Part shown: piece by piece, positions 16,624-24,547 of the stretch
Layout: each line of letters opens with the position of its first letter
Numbering within the stretch: the stretch's first letter is position 1
Source: Candidatus Omnitrophota bacterium
Lineage (GTDB): Bacteria; Hinthialibacterota; Hinthialibacteria; Hinthialibacterales; Hinthialibacteraceae
DNA length: 34,446 nt
Assembly: GCA_013177805.1 (NCBI GenBank)
Contig: JABLXU010000004.1
Coordinates: forward strand, 1-34,446
Direction of reading: 5' to 3'
Translations under genes and position numbers: made by a program
The notes under the pieces: model-generated
Seen by the model: only the letters and a program-made list of their open reading frames with translations
What the model was told of the DNA's origin: nothing
The model's database searches: none

Positions 16624-17724
16624 TCATAAGGAAACAGGGCCGGTTTCTCCATTTTTTCTCCGCCGGATATGCGGGATCCGTTTCTTCAAGCATTCAAAGA
16701 ACCTCCATTCATTCGGGCGGCCGCTTATTAATAGACCGGCCAGCACGTTGAATGGGATATACATCTGGCTAAACAAGTCCCAGTCCAACCGGCCGAGGTC
16801 GGGATGCCACACCGTCGTCCAACCCAGGCCGGTGAGCGAGCCGATCAGCAGATACTTGTGGAAGGGCGTTTCGATCCGCCGGAAGAATAAAATCAACACG
16901 ATCCATGAAACTGGAATCATCCGCAATAAACCGGCCTGCCGGTGAAAATAAAGCAACAATTCCAGATGAGCCGGAGAAAACAAGGTGAAGAATTGCCCCT
17001 TCCGGTTGATCTGAAACAACGGGACCAACCGGCCCAGATTCAGATCCGGGCCTTCCCGCGGGAAAATCACCATGATTCCGATCGACAAAAAGACGAAAAG
17101 TAAAAACGGGCCGGCGAATTCCCACGGCTTGAAATCATCCTGCTGATACATCACCCAAAAAAGGGCCGGGAGATAAAAGAGGGCCAGCATGTGAAACAGG
17201 GCGGCCGTGAAAAAAAACACCGCGGCCGGCCAGAAGGGCCATTTCCGTTCCAGAAAGCGCTCCACGGCCAAAAAGGTCCAGAGCAGAAATAAATTTACCC
17301 AAGCATAATTCTCTACCTCCCCCACGAACACTAAAAACGATCCCGAGAGGATATTGATGGCCAGGAACGCGGGATGCCGCCGGATGGCGTACAACACTTG
17401 CAGGGCCATGCCCCCCGCCAGGGAACTGCTGACCATGACCGATTTCCAAGCCGTCCATCCCCAAGGCTTCAGCAGGGTATAGACGCATTTGTGCATCAAG
17501 GTGGTCAGCGACGAGTGCATCAACACCACCCAGTCCTTCTCGGCCAGCTCCTCGGTGTAATGGCCGTCACCGGAATAGGGAAGAATCCAGTCATACTGGC
17601 CCAGCCGGTAAAGCACCGTGGCGAACAACAGGGTTAGCGGAATCCGGACCGCCAGAAATCGGGCAAGATCTTTTCTTGATGGACGAAAAAAGAATTGCGG
17701 GACATTCAAGGAGCCGGAAATCAT
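16624..17724 (-). CDS. Polytopic membrane protein, GT-C glycosyltransferase-like
   Basis: A 366-residue protein with about 9-10 hydrophobic segments (for example ILSGSFLVFVGEVENYAWVN and FAGPFLLFVFLSIGIMVIF). The first periplasmic loop has GDGHYTEELAEKDW, and EVENY precedes a membrane helix. Both fit the GT-C superfamily plan, where acidic residues in loop 1 and a Glu-containing loop serve lipid-linked sugar transfer. No subfamily can be named. An enzyme acting on a polyprenyl-phosphate sugar at the outer face of the inner membrane is inferred. The ATG lacks a clear ribosome site (AGGA is 16 bp away). It diverges from the aldo/keto reductase and is followed by an ACTGGA/TCCAGT hairpin at 16603-16620. 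Confidence 0.75.
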   Translation of the reverse strand: MISGSLNVPQFFFRPSRKDLARFLAVRIPLTLLFATVLYRLGQYDWILPYSGDGHYTEELAEKDWVVLMHSSLTTLMHKCVYTLLKPWGWTAWKSVMVSSSLAGGMALQVLYAIRRHPAFLAINILSGSFLVFVGEVENYAWVNLFLLWTFLAVERFLERKWPFWPAAVFFFTAALFHMLALFYLPALFWVMYQQDDFKPWEFAGPFLLFVFLSIGIMVIFPREGPDLNLGRLVPLFQINRKGQFFTLFSPAHLELLLYFHRQAGLLRMIPVSWIVLILFFRRIETPFHKYLLIGSLTGLGWTTVWHPDLGRLDWDLFSQMYIPFNVLAGLLISGRPNEWRFFECLKKRIPHIRRRKNGETGPVSL

Positions 17725-17764
17725 AATCGCGGTATTTAATCCTGATCGAGTCAGGCTGTTTTAT

Positions 17765-17793
17765 TTGCGGGAAACGGCAAATGGCATCATAAT
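17765..17793 (+). promoter_or_regulatory. Promoter candidate for the aldo/keto reductase
   Basis: TTGCGG (17765-17770), a 17-bp spacer and CATAAT (17788-17793, 5/6 to consensus). It lies about 115 bp upstream of the ATG in the divergent intergenic region. Confidence 0.4.
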
Positions 17794-17912
17794 GCCTCTT
17801 AACGGAATCCGGCAAGCGGAGCGGGCCGGGAGAATTCCTAAAACGTAGAAAATAAGGGACTCTTCTTGGATTTCGCATGAACGGGTTTTTAACCTGAAAG
17901 GAACTGGGAATC

Positions 17913-18881
17913 ATGATGGAACGACGGGAATTCATGAAAAAAACGGCCTGGACCGGCCTGGTGTTGTCCTCACCGGCCACCTTGAGTTGGGCCCAAGACC
18001 CCGAGACTTCGGAAAAGCGGCACAACCCTTTGCCCCGCCGGGGATATGGATCTTCGGAGCCATTGTCCATCATCGGTTTCGGTGGCATTGTGGTGATGAA
18101 CGCCGAACCCGCCCACGCCGCCCGGGTCGTGGCGCGGGCGGTGGACCGGGGGGTGAATTATTTCGACGTGGCCCCCACTTACGGGGACGCGCAGGACAAA
18201 TTGGGTCCCGCCTTAGAGCCCTATCGCGACCGTGTTTTTCTAGCGTGTAAAACCACGCGGCGGGACAAAGCGGGCGCGGAAGAGGAGCTGAACGATTCTC
18301 TGAAAAAGTTGCGAACGGATCATTTCGACCTGTATCAACTGCACGCGCTGTCTACCATGGAGGATCTCGACAAAGCCTCGGGGCCGGGCGGCGCGCTTGA
18401 AACCTTCGTCCAGGCCCGGGAGGCCGGAAAGATCCGGCATATCGGATTTTCTGCCCATTCCGCCGAGGTGGCCCTGGCGGCGATGGACCGCTTCGATTTC
18501 GATTCCATCCTGTTTCCCTTTAACTTCGTGTGCTGGCACGAGGCCCAATTCGGTCCCCAGGTGTTGGCTAAGGCAAAAGAGAAAAACGTGGCGCGCCTGG
18601 CCCTCAAGGCCATGGCCTATTCTCCCTGGCCGGAGAACGCCCAACGCGATGCCTATCCCAAGTGCTGGTATCAACCCGTCGCTGATCCCGAATTGGCGCG
18701 GAAAGCGGTGCGGTTCACCTTGTCCCTGGACATCACCGCCGCTATTCCGCCGGGAGAAGAAACGCTGTTCGAGATGGCCTTGGATATCGCCGAAAACTTT
18801 CAGCCTCTTTCGCCCGAAGAAGAGGAGAACGTGAAAAAACTGGCCCAAGGAGTCAAGCCCATCTTCCGGCTTTCGGCGTGA
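17913..18881 (+). CDS. Aldo/keto reductase with Tat-like leader
   Basis: An NADPH-dependent aldo/keto reductase fold enzyme of 322 residues. The leader ERREFMKKTAWTG, then LVLSSPATLSWAQ, resembles a twin-arginine signal (RREFM), pointing to export. The catalytic tetrad is recognisable: Asp85 and Tyr90 in YFDVAPTYGDAQ, Lys113 in FLACKTTRRD and His144 in DLYQLHAL. GKIRHIGFSAHS is the usual barrel strand. The C-terminal part is short, and the iron-sulfur cysteines of some family members are absent. GGA in AAAGGAACTGGG is the ribosome site. It stands alone, with larE following after about 350 bp. The substrate is unknown. Exported enzymes of this kind are common in the same lineages as Tat-exported Gfo/Idh/MocA proteins. 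Confidence 0.92.
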   Translation: MMERREFMKKTAWTGLVLSSPATLSWAQDPETSEKRHNPLPRRGYGSSEPLSIIGFGGIVVMNAEPAHAARVVARAVDRGVNYFDVAPTYGDAQDKLGPALEPYRDRVFLACKTTRRDKAGAEEELNDSLKKLRTDHFDLYQLHALSTMEDLDKASGPGGALETFVQAREAGKIRHIGFSAHSAEVALAAMDRFDFDSILFPFNFVCWHEAQFGPQVLAKAKEKNVARLALKAMAYSPWPENAQRDAYPKCWYQPVADPELARKAVRFTLSLDITAAIPPGEETLFEMALDIAENFQPLSPEEEENVKKLAQGVKPIFRLSA

Positions 18882-19229
18882 AGATAATGCCTTGATCTAT
18901 CGAGGGGAGATTCTAGACTAGAGAAAGTGGAGTGTTGGACCATTCCTCCGGTGAGAGCGTCGTAGACAGCGTTTATGGCCACCGGTTCATTTCCGTTATC
19001 TGGAGGGAATGGGAGCCTGGCCCTGCCAAATCCCCTTACCCGGGTCCTCTCCCAGAGGGAGAGGGCGTTTGGGGTGGGATCGGGATTCCGGCGGAAATTA
19101 GGTTTCTTTTACGCGGTGTATGGAATCAACAAGGTAGTTCAGCCCGTCTCTTTGTGCATGCGGCCTGGACAGAAAGAAAGAGCGCAGTTTTTTCATGAAA
19201 ATTCCCATTCTTTTTTCAAGGCGGTTTCC
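18882..19229. other. Intergenic region upstream of larE with a REP-like repeat
   Basis: The larE frame is open back to 18975, but this part is not coding. It contains the REP-like hairpin at 19046-19064, and the translation there is not family-like. No confident promoter was found. AAGGCGG at 19218-19224 is the larE ribosome site. Confidence 0.5.
19032..19080 (+). repeat. REP-like intergenic repeat, copy 1
   Basis: A perfect 8-bp stem CCTCTCCC (19046-19053) and GGGAGAGG (19057-19064) with an AGA loop, flanked by CCCTTACCCGGGT. It matches copies at 20076, 24229 and 25490. Confidence 0.7.
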
Positions 19230-20063
19230 ATGATGACGCTTGAGGAAAAATTCGAACGCCTGCGGGCGATTCTGCAAGAAGCCGGCAGTGTCGTGATCGG
19301 CTATTCCGGCGGAGTGGACAGCACGTTTCTGGCCAAGGCCGCCACCGATATCCTGGGCGACAAGGCGTTGTCCGTGGCCGCCCTCAGTGAGAGCTATCCC
19401 CGGCACGAACGCGAAGAAGCCGAACGGTTTGCCCGGGATCTGGGATTGAATTACACCACAATTTTCACCTCCGAACTCGACAATCCCGAGTACCGCAAGA
19501 ACGCCCCCAACCGTTGTTTCTATTGCAAGCAAGAACTGGTTATCCACCTGAAGCGGATCGCCCGCGAACGGGGATTCAACGCCGTCGCCATCGGCACAAA
19601 TTACGACGACTTGGGCGATTACCGCCCCGGCCAGCAGGCGGCCAGGGAAGAAGGCGCGTTGGCCCCCCTGGCCGAAGCCGGGCTGACCAAAGAAGATATC
19701 CGGCAACTGTCCGCGCGCCTGGGCATCCCTACCTGGAATAAGCCGTCTTTCGCCTGTCTGTCGTCTCGCTTTCCGTATGGCGAAGAGATCACCCGGGAAA
19801 AACTGGAGATGGTCGATAAGGCCGAGGAGGTTTTGCGCGAATACCGTTTTACCCAGTTCCGGGTGCGGCATCACGCCAATCTGGCGCGCATCGAGGTTCT
19901 GCCGGAGGAGATGCTCAAACTAGTGGAGAACCGGGAAGAGATTACCCGCCGTCTGCGGAAAATCGGATACAATTATGTGGCCATGGATCTGCTCGGCTAC
20001 CGCACTGGCAGCCTAAATGAGGTGTTGCACCAGATCGCCCTCCCTGCCGGAGAGAAGGTGTGA
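19230..20063 (+). CDS. larE: ATP-dependent sacrificial sulfur transferase LarE
   Basis: LarE adenylates the pyridinium carboxylate precursor and donates sulfur from its own cysteine to build the nickel-pincer nucleotide of lactate racemase. The 277 residues fit the family once the start is put at 19230 (AAGGCGG 5 bp upstream). A longer frame would add 85 residues that cross a repeat element. The PP-loop SGGVDST is at 26-32, and NRCFYCK lies at 95-100. The sacrificial Cys falls at position 176 in FACLSSRFPYG, the same number as in the Lactobacillus enzyme. So this is the single-use Cys type, not the cluster type. No larA, larB or larC is in the window, so partners must be elsewhere, or the enzyme serves another thiolation. 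Confidence 0.93.
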   Translation: MMTLEEKFERLRAILQEAGSVVIGYSGGVDSTFLAKAATDILGDKALSVAALSESYPRHEREEAERFARDLGLNYTTIFTSELDNPEYRKNAPNRCFYCKQELVIHLKRIARERGFNAVAIGTNYDDLGDYRPGQQAAREEGALAPLAEAGLTKEDIRQLSARLGIPTWNKPSFACLSSRFPYGEEITREKLEMVDKAEEVLREYRFTQFRVRHHANLARIEVLPEEMLKLVENREEITRRLRKIGYNYVAMDLLGYRTGSLNEVLHQIALPAGEKV

Positions 20064-20075
20064 GGAGGAGGCACA

Positions 20076-20120
20076 ATTTCTCTCATCCTAGGGTGAGGGG
20101 ATGGTTTAGCGCTCAGCCAT
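20076..20120 (+). repeat. REP-like intergenic repeat, copy 2
   Basis: An imperfect stem CTCATCC (20082-20088)/GGGTGAG (20091-20097) is followed by GAGGGGATGGTTTAGC. That 16-mer recurs exactly in copy 3 (24261-24276). Confidence 0.65.
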
Positions 20121-20183
20121 TCATATACCACGGATAAAGTACAGAGAAAGTTTTGCTATCGCGTTAATATTTTACGATCGACG

Positions 20184-20197
20184 ATTCGCGGGCGAAT
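20184..20197. promoter_or_regulatory. Palindrome ATTCGC-GG-GCGAAT, operator candidate
   Basis: A perfect 6+2+6 inverted repeat 23 bp upstream of the ATG at 20221, overlapping the likely leader of that gene. Size and symmetry fit a dimeric repressor site. No regulator is encoded nearby. Confidence 0.4.
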
Positions 20198-20220
20198 ATT
20201 GTCCCCGGAGTATAACCACC

Positions 20221-20880
20221 ATGCCCGATTACGTACCATTGACCTTTGGTTTCGAGGCTTTGTATCCCCCCATGGCGTTAGTCGCCAATTCGCTAAGGGA
20301 TCTGTACATCAAGTTGGCCGAACCATGCCGGTTTTCCGAATTCCGTCTGCTCGGGGAAGGGCAGGGCGCCCGGCTGGCGGAGGGAGCCAACCGGCAGCTG
20401 ACCATCACCAATGACCGCTTCGTGTACCGGGACGAATTCACGCGGCAGATGTTCACTACCTTCTCAGAGGATGTCAATCTGATTCTGCGCAACCTGCGGC
20501 AAGTGTATCAGATCCCGGTGATCTTGCACACCAAGATCCTGGTCCGCCTGTTGATGCCCTATCAGGGGGAAGGCACAACGGTCCAGTATCTCGAAAGCCG
20601 TCTGATCAGCGAAGCATCCTCCCATTTGGGTTATTTCAACCGCCCCTTGTCCGGCACCGGCATCCGCCTGGTGTTTCCCCCCACGCAGGAACTGCATTCC
20701 ACCTATCATTTGCGGATCGAGCCGTATTTCCGTGATTTGAAGATGTTTTTCCTCGAAAATAGCGCCCAGTTTTTCGATCCCCTGGTGGATTTCAGCCAAG
20801 CCCAGCACTACATGGAAGACGCCTACAATTTCGTCAAGGAACAAGCCGGCCCTTTTGTGCTGGCCCTTTCCTCGCCCTGA
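20221..20880 (+). CDS. Conserved-looking protein of unknown function (219 residues)
   Basis: A soluble protein without signal peptide or membrane segments. It starts MPDYVPLTFGFEALYPPMAL. An alternating beta region has ANRQLTITNDRFVYRDEF, a helix FSEDVNLILRNLRQVYQ, a strand ILHTKILVRLLMPY, and a closing FDPLVDFSQAQHYMEDAYNF helix. The order (strand pair, helix, central strand, late strands, last helix) is loosely like TIGR04255-type proteins, but I see no decisive motif. GGAG lies about 10 bp before the ATG. It ends 2 bp from the convergent trpC stop with no terminator between, so transcripts may overlap. A palindrome just upstream suggests its own regulation. Confidence 0.75.
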   Translation: MPDYVPLTFGFEALYPPMALVANSLRDLYIKLAEPCRFSEFRLLGEGQGARLAEGANRQLTITNDRFVYRDEFTRQMFTTFSEDVNLILRNLRQVYQIPVILHTKILVRLLMPYQGEGTTVQYLESRLISEASSHLGYFNRPLSGTGIRLVFPPTQELHSTYHLRIEPYFRDLKMFFLENSAQFFDPLVDFSQAQHYMEDAYNFVKEQAGPFVLALSSP

Positions 20881-20882
20881 GA

Positions 20883-21683
20883 TCAAACGGCATCCAGCGG
20901 ATTTCCCAGCAGTTCCGCCAGTTTGGCCCGGATATTCTGGTTTTGCATCAGCGAGGTGCCCACCTGGATGGCGTCCACTCCCACTTGCTCCAAAAGGAGC
21001 ACGTCCTCCCGCCGCGCAATGCCGCTCTGACTGACCAGCACCCGGTCCGGGGGAACGAGGCCGCGGTTTTTCAGCGTGGTTTGGATATCCACGGTCATGG
21101 TTTCGAAATCGCGGTTGTTGATTCCAATCACCTCCGCTCCAATGGAAACGAGAAACTCGATCTGCTTTGGCGTGTGCCCCTCGGCCAGCACATGCAAACC
21201 CAAGGCCCGCGCCTGGTGGTAGAGTGTGGCGAAGGCCTCCTCGGGAAGCACCTGCGCCATAAGCAGCACCGCGTCCGCCCCGATCACCCGGCTTTCGTAC
21301 AGCTGATACGTGTCAATCGTGAAATCCTTGCGCAACACCGGTACGGAAACGGCCGCGCGGGCTTCTTCCAGATGCGCGTCGCTTCCGTTGAAATAGCGGG
21401 CATCGGTCAGTACCGAAATCGCCGCCGCGCCACAGGATTCATACAACGCGGCTATCGATCCGGGATCGATGTCCGCGCGGATTGGGCCGGTGGAGGGAGA
21501 AGCGGCTTTAATCTCCGCCAGGAGCCGGACCGGTCCGCCGCGCCGCCGCAAGGCCGAACGGAAATCCCGGGCGGGTGGCCGAACGCTTGCCGCTTCGATC
21601 AAGGCTTCCAGAGGGCGGATCTGCTTGCGCTGCTCCAGTTCCTGTTTTTTGTTTTCAACGATTTCAGCAAGGATTCCGTTCAT
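20883..21683 (-). CDS. trpC: Indole-3-glycerol phosphate synthase
   Basis: TrpC closes the indole ring in tryptophan synthesis, converting CdRP to indole-3-glycerol phosphate. With the ATG at 21683 it has 266 residues, the normal length. The longer frame to 21977 lies inside the upstream membrane-protein gene. Catalytic and binding residues are in place: Lys59 in LLAEIKAASPS, Lys119 in VPVLRKDFTID, Glu168 in VLAEGH, Asn in GINNRD (188-192) and Ser218/Ser220 in LVSQSGI. VGTSLM supplies the phosphate-binding end. The start follows the membrane-protein stop by one base (TGA-G-ATG), so the two are translationally coupled. Other trp genes are absent here, so the pathway is dispersed. Confidence 0.96.
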   Translation of the reverse strand: MNGILAEIVENKKQELEQRKQIRPLEALIEAASVRPPARDFRSALRRRGGPVRLLAEIKAASPSTGPIRADIDPGSIAALYESCGAAAISVLTDARYFNGSDAHLEEARAAVSVPVLRKDFTIDTYQLYESRVIGADAVLLMAQVLPEEAFATLYHQARALGLHVLAEGHTPKQIEFLVSIGAEVIGINNRDFETMTVDIQTTLKNRGLVPPDRVLVSQSGIARREDVLLLEQVGVDAIQVGTSLMQNQNIRAKLAELLGNPLDAV

Positions 21684-21684
21684 C

Positions 21685-23949
21685 TCACAATCCATCCGGG
21701 ACTTTGTACAGTTCGTATTGGCCTGGAAGAAACGCCGGCCGGCCGTTTTGATCGGTGACCGGCTCCAGGTGCTTCCGGAAAACGCCCTGCCGCATCCGTG
21801 CCGCCAGGGGTTGAGATTCGCGGCATTCCGGTGGAATGAACACCACATAACGAATTGAATATTTCTTGAGGATGCCTTGGGCTTCCTGCCAATCGGCGGT
21901 GGTATAGAACCGTTCCGCGTCCTGCTTGCGTTGATAGACATCCCCGTCCCGTTTCGACGGCCGCCAGAGCAATTCATGGCCGGCCCATCCGACGACCGCG
22001 GGCCGTCCCGTGAAAGCCGAAACCGTGCTCTCGAACCAATAACTGCATCCCGGGACTTCGAGAATCACATCAGAGGGGCGGGTAAAGGCGCGCACCCATT
22101 CGATCATCTCGTAATGAAACGGCCGGTCGCGCGCCAGCGAGGCCAAGCCATTCAAACTGACCATCCGGTGAGGTTCCTCCAGGCGGAACAAGGATCCCAA
22201 AAAAAACACCGGAGGCAACAGCGACAGGGCAAACAGAGTCAAAACCGGCGTGAACGCGAATAGGCGCGGCACGAAGGAGGCCGTTTCCTTCCAAGCGCGG
22301 TACACGAGGTATGGCAATCCAATCCCCAGCAAGAACCAGGCGGGGAAATGGATCTTGAACAGTGTGTTCATGCGGGCCACGCCGTAGTTATCCTTCAGGT
22401 AGATGAATTCGCATCCGGCGATCATCGACCAGGCCAGCGCGCAGGCTAACAGCGCGAAAAGATCGGGAATCTGAATTGTTCCCGCCGCCTTCCCGTTCAG
22501 CGGATACATATTCACCGCCGCCAGGATCCAGAAAGCCAAGGCCAGGAAGGGCGTCAGGGCGCTTACAAAATAGCCGGTCCCGGCCCAAACAGCCGCCAGC
22601 GCCAGACCGGTCAGAACCAACATGAACGCGGTTTCCTCGCGCGCGCCGGATTTCCCGTATCTTTGGATCCAACTGAACAATACGGCGAGCGAAGCCACTG
22701 TGTGCAATCCGAAGACCTGCAGGAACTCAACCAACTCGGTGCGATGCTCACCGAAGCGGATTAGATGCTCTTCGTTGGGCGATTCGAAAAACAGCCAAAA
22801 CGGAAACGCCAGCGCGTAACTGATCAGCGGGAGAGTCAAGAGGCTGCCGGTGTGGAGCGTGTCGCTCCACCGCCTGCTCCGCCGGGTGGTCCAATAGCCC
22901 AGGGCGTAGAGCACGGTGGCGGCATAGAAAATCATGGCGATGGGAAAATCAAAAACATTCGTGGGAAGGATGAACGCGCCCGAAATCATCAAGGCCGCGA
23001 TCAACGGCCACGCGTAGGGCAATGTGCGCCGGGGTGAATACGATAGCAGTGTGAAGAGCAACGCAAGGCATAAGGCGATAAACAGCAATAGGAAGGGCAT
23101 GTTGGAAAAGTGGGGATGCAAATCGCCCCATACCATCGTGAAAAACGGGTATTCGTTGATCGTTTCCCCGCCGTTATCGAAGATCACCCGCGACGTTTTC
23201 CACAAGAATCCGTTCCGCCATTCGAACAGGCTATGGGGAAACGCCATGTAGGAAAACATCACCGTCAATCCGGCCAGGTTGCCGATCAGAAAAATACAAA
23301 CTGGGGTGATTACCCCCATCCGGCAGCGGCCGAACAACGCGCGGCCGATGACGAAGGCAATGGCCGCCGCCAGGGCCACGGCGGTGGGAATCGCCAGGTT
23401 GTACGCGTATTCGGGCTTGATCCCCGTCAGCTGCGCGGGCAGGGCATGAAGGAGGTAGCCCCCGTAGTGGTAATTAATGGGAAATCCCGCCAGCCAGGGA
23501 TCGGGCGGGGGAATCTGGCGCGCCATGATCAGCCCGCTCAGCATCATCATGTCCATGGGTTTCTCGGTGGAATCGATCGTGGGATCGTGACGCCGGACCA
23601 TCAGCACCAAGATGAAGAAGAGCAGGGTGACGATCTCGCCATTCAGGGCGGTCCGCCAATGAATCCGCCAGCGCCGTTCGAACCACACCGGATTCCGGTT
23701 GAGCAGGAATAGCGACAAGACGAACAGCAGCAATCCGGTGAGCAGGATGCCGAACCGGTTGAAGGGCAACAGGATGAACGAAGCCCACCACGAGAAGAAG
23801 GCCATCAACAACCAGCCCAGCGGCCTTGCCAGCAGAATCCCCCCCTCCGGCATGCGGCGGAACACCACCATGGATAGAGGCAAAACGGTGATACCGAAGC
23901 AGGTGAGCGTCAAATACCAGACCAGCGCGAGTAAAAAATCATGGGCCAT
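21685..23949 (-). CDS. DUF2298-type polytopic membrane protein, probable GT-C glycosyltransferase
   Basis: A 754-residue protein of the DUF2298 / Chlor_Arch_YYY kind, which has a GT-C glycosyltransferase-like plan. About 14 hydrophobic segments run from residue 5 to about 590. Family landmarks are DSTEKPMDMMML (125-136), AGFPINYHYGGY (154-165), NEYPFF (265-270) and VWGDLHPHFSN (273-283). Acidic D125/E128 and the His residues are the likely active-site face. The soluble C-terminal part has VPGCSYWFESTVSAFTGRPA, VVGWAGHELLWR and YSIRYVVFIPPE, again typical. It probably moves a sugar from a lipid carrier at the membrane surface; the acceptor is unknown. It is the first gene of a two-gene unit with trpC. 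Confidence 0.88.
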   Translation of the reverse strand: MAHDFLLALVWYLTLTCFGITVLPLSMVVFRRMPEGGILLARPLGWLLMAFFSWWASFILLPFNRFGILLTGLLLFVLSLFLLNRNPVWFERRWRIHWRTALNGEIVTLLFFILVLMVRRHDPTIDSTEKPMDMMMLSGLIMARQIPPPDPWLAGFPINYHYGGYLLHALPAQLTGIKPEYAYNLAIPTAVALAAAIAFVIGRALFGRCRMGVITPVCIFLIGNLAGLTVMFSYMAFPHSLFEWRNGFLWKTSRVIFDNGGETINEYPFFTMVWGDLHPHFSNMPFLLLFIALCLALLFTLLSYSPRRTLPYAWPLIAALMISGAFILPTNVFDFPIAMIFYAATVLYALGYWTTRRSRRWSDTLHTGSLLTLPLISYALAFPFWLFFESPNEEHLIRFGEHRTELVEFLQVFGLHTVASLAVLFSWIQRYGKSGAREETAFMLVLTGLALAAVWAGTGYFVSALTPFLALAFWILAAVNMYPLNGKAAGTIQIPDLFALLACALAWSMIAGCEFIYLKDNYGVARMNTLFKIHFPAWFLLGIGLPYLVYRAWKETASFVPRLFAFTPVLTLFALSLLPPVFFLGSLFRLEEPHRMVSLNGLASLARDRPFHYEMIEWVRAFTRPSDVILEVPGCSYWFESTVSAFTGRPAVVGWAGHELLWRPSKRDGDVYQRKQDAERFYTTADWQEAQGILKKYSIRYVVFIPPECRESQPLAARMRQGVFRKHLEPVTDQNGRPAFLPGQYELYKVPDGL

Positions 23950-24228
23950 ATTCCGCGATTCCCCATCTATTTACCTGGCCACGCCACCGGTGATCCCAAC
24001 GGAAGATCCGCTGGTAACTTAACACAGCAAGTGACCTCAACATGAAACCAGATGATATACTCTAAATCGAAGATTAGGGGAGGTACATAGACCATTTTTC
24101 CCCATGCGATCCCGGTCCCGTGGGGAACCTGGCGGGGTGAGGAGAAAGATCCAGTGGAAATGGCCACGCCTGTCAGAAAGCCGTCATTTATACGATTGCA
24201 GAGAAAGGATGAATATCGCCCTTTCCAG

Positions 24229-24302
24229 GCGTCCCTCACCCTACCTTTCTCCCAGAGGGAGAGGGGATGGTTTAGCAGCGCGAGAGGCCGGGGATGAGGG
24301 AC
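24229..24302 (+). repeat. REP-like intergenic repeat, copy 3 (longest)
   Basis: Outer arms GTCCCTCA (24231-24238) and TGAGGGAC (24295-24302) enclose an inner CTCCC-AGA-GGGAG hairpin and the 16-mer GAGGGGATGGTTTAGC. The nested arrangement suggests a mobile-type REP/BIME element. Confidence 0.75.
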
Positions 24303-24304
24303 TA

Positions 24305-24333
24305 TTCACATGTTTTTATTCGGATACTATATT
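24305..24333 (+). promoter_or_regulatory. Promoter of the metallophosphoesterase gene
   Basis: TTCACA (24305-24310), a 17-bp spacer and TATATT (24328-24333); each box differs from consensus at one base. It starts immediately after the outer arm of the REP-like repeat. Confidence 0.6.
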
Positions 24334-24547
24334 ATAAAAAAACAGCCAATGGATGATGGGCTTTCAGCGTAGCCCCTCCCAAGCGGCTACTTAGGGCAGG
24401 AGGCCAGGAGTGGACGCACTACGGGGATGAACCAGAAATCAATCCTCCCTCTGAGCGGGCGCGGGCAAAGGAGTCCCGAGGCGAACCATGGAATCCGCCC
24501 GGATTGCTTCCAATCTGTTTGATTCGATATAAGGGGGATTTTTGAAC

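Larger units (their letters stand above)
23950..24547. other. About 600-bp intergenic region with repeat, promoter and long leader
   Basis: No gene is supported between the DUF2298 gene (minus) and the phosphoesterase (plus). The stretch holds a REP-like repeat (24229-24302) and a strong promoter (24305-24333). It is followed by a GC-rich leader of about 200 nt before the phosphoesterase. The leader has several short self-complementary runs, but I could not match it to a riboswitch or known RNA. Confidence 0.5.

Noticed and set aside
18975..19229. N-terminal extension of larE by 85 residues
   Set aside because: It crosses a REP-like repeat, has no family similarity, and a good ribosome site precedes ATG 19230.
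24334..24540. Possible riboswitch or small RNA in the phosphoesterase leader
   Set aside because: A GCCAGGAG run resembles part of a cobalamin box, but the rest of that element and its partner helices are missing.
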